NCBI GenBank assembly: GCA_964017195.1
Contig: OZ024898.1
Span: 10,873,130-10,937,129, forward strand
Length of the DNA stretch: 64,000 bases
Direction of reading: 5' to 3'
Source of the DNA: Siderastrea radians
Lineage: Eukaryota > Cnidaria > Anthozoa > Scleractinia > Rhizangiidae
How positions within the stretch are numbered: the stretch's first letter is position 1; the number at the start of each line of letters is the position of its first letter. The notes below the pieces were generated by a model that worked only from the letters and a program-made list of their open reading frames with translations, made no database searches and was not told the origin of the DNA. Positions 63,061 through 64,000 of the stretch are shown piece after piece. Position numbers and translations under genes: made by a program.

Positions 63061-64000
63061 GAAACAAGTGATTGTTTTAATTGTTATAAATACAGAAATG
63101 AGAAAGCAATTTTAATTGTTGTATCTGAAAAGTTGTAGGCTAACACACAAAACAAAGAACTAAGTAAGTTCACAGAATGATATATTATTCATAACAGGCT
63201 ATTAAAAATGATTTTGGTCCAATAACAATAGTCTTACTAGAGTTGGTGATTTTTGCCTGAAAAATGGCAAGAAAATTACAGTATCAATCTTTCCCTCCTG
63301 GGGACAAACCCCTGAGCACTAAGCATTTTTTCAAAACAATCTGGCCAGACCATAGAGGCCAATTGTTTTCATCCTGGGCTTATCTTCACACTTGCTTCAG
63401 GCCAAAATGTGGTACATAGAAGTCTTATTTTTCTTCTGTGTTGTTCGAGTAACTCTACGTGGAAAAATGCCTCATAAATGCGTGCGCAGGGAGGAGGGGG
63501 TTTGGACACCGCTGGATGTGACAGATGCACTATGCCATGCAGGACCTTGATAAGTTGTTAGCTTCTTAACTAACACAATTTAATTAATTATAAACAAGAG
63601 CCTCGATGAAATCCTTAATTGTGACGTAACGTCGGGGGTACTTAAAATAGCTAGTGTCAGGGAAATACTTCTGATCAGTACATTACTTTTGTCGTGGGGC
63701 ATTCACTGGACAGCTGACACTGCTGAAGGATTCTATGGAGCAGTCAATTTTATCAGACAGGTATTTCAGGAATTGTTTAGCGAAGTGTTTGGCCTTAGAA
63801 GTAAAACCCAGACTTTCCTAACAGCCTTATTTCTGGGCCTTCTCCTTCCGGCCACACTCTTTGCAACCTCAAGGCAACCTCGCTTCAGGACTAAAGTGGA
63901 GGGTGAACAAATGGCGGCTTTCATGTGCACTTGTCTGTTGGTAGATTCGAGAAAGAAGTTTTCAAGATGGGGTTTATATTACTAATAAGTAAAGAAAAAT
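63061..64000. other. Downstream flank, one unassigned open frame
   Basis: The + strand frame at 63689-63985 (98 codons, MSWGIHWTADTAEGFYGAVN...) includes a hydrophobic stretch LTALFLGLLLPATLFA but no domain I recognise. GT and AG dinucleotides around it do not settle an exon. It may be a chance frame. The rest shows nothing. Confidence 0.3.

Overview
The window looks like a piece of an anthozoan cnidarian nuclear genome, most likely a stony coral. The grounds are AT-rich DNA, small exons with GT-AG (and one GC-AG) introns, a cilia gene (SPEF1), a secreted TLDc-type gene, and many mobile-element families that I recognise from coral-type genomes: Tx1-like LINEs, a Penelope-like element with a hammerhead ribozyme, a tRNA-derived SINE, and numerous short elements with terminal inverted repeats. 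The species cannot be named from sequence alone. No rRNA, CRISPR array or prokaryotic operon was seen.

Layout. (1) Positions 1-8.9 kb hold the last four exons of SPEF1 (+ strand); its introns carry MITEs, a gag-like zinc-finger fragment, a dead LINE and a Penelope remnant. (2) 9.6-12.2 kb is a second dead LINE, followed by a pogo-like MITE. (3) 12-30 kb is gene-poor. It holds a LINE ORF1 relic on the minus strand, a Harbinger-like element carrying a Myb/SANT-like ORF, and a diverged duplication whose copies each contain a short signal-peptide-like reading frame. (4) 30.7-62 kb is probably one large gene on the + strand for a secreted TLDc-domain protein: a signal-peptide exon at 30.76 kb, a coil-forming exon at 51.2 kb, and the TLDc domain split over exons at 57.3 and 61.6 kb. 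All junctions are phase 1. The first TLDc exon has an in-frame TGA. The putative 20-kb intron contains a frameshifted relic of a P-loop ATPase resembling DUF927/D5-type ATPases (43.3-44.8 kb), an octamer array of about 1.4 kb, several minisatellites and inverted duplications. (5) 62.4-63.1 kb is a second Harbinger-like element with a partial Myb-like ORF and a long perfect hairpin.

The two genes have no evident functional link: SPEF1 belongs to motile cilia, while the TLDc protein is probably secreted and of unknown role. Most of the remaining sequence is explained by nested transposons. The observations I rate highest are the two hammerhead-ribozyme motifs, the ATPase relic, the TGA at an expected cysteine position of the TLDc domain, and the splice-donor-like octamer array. 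All motif, splice and family assignments were made by eye; no alignment, HMM or folding software was run.
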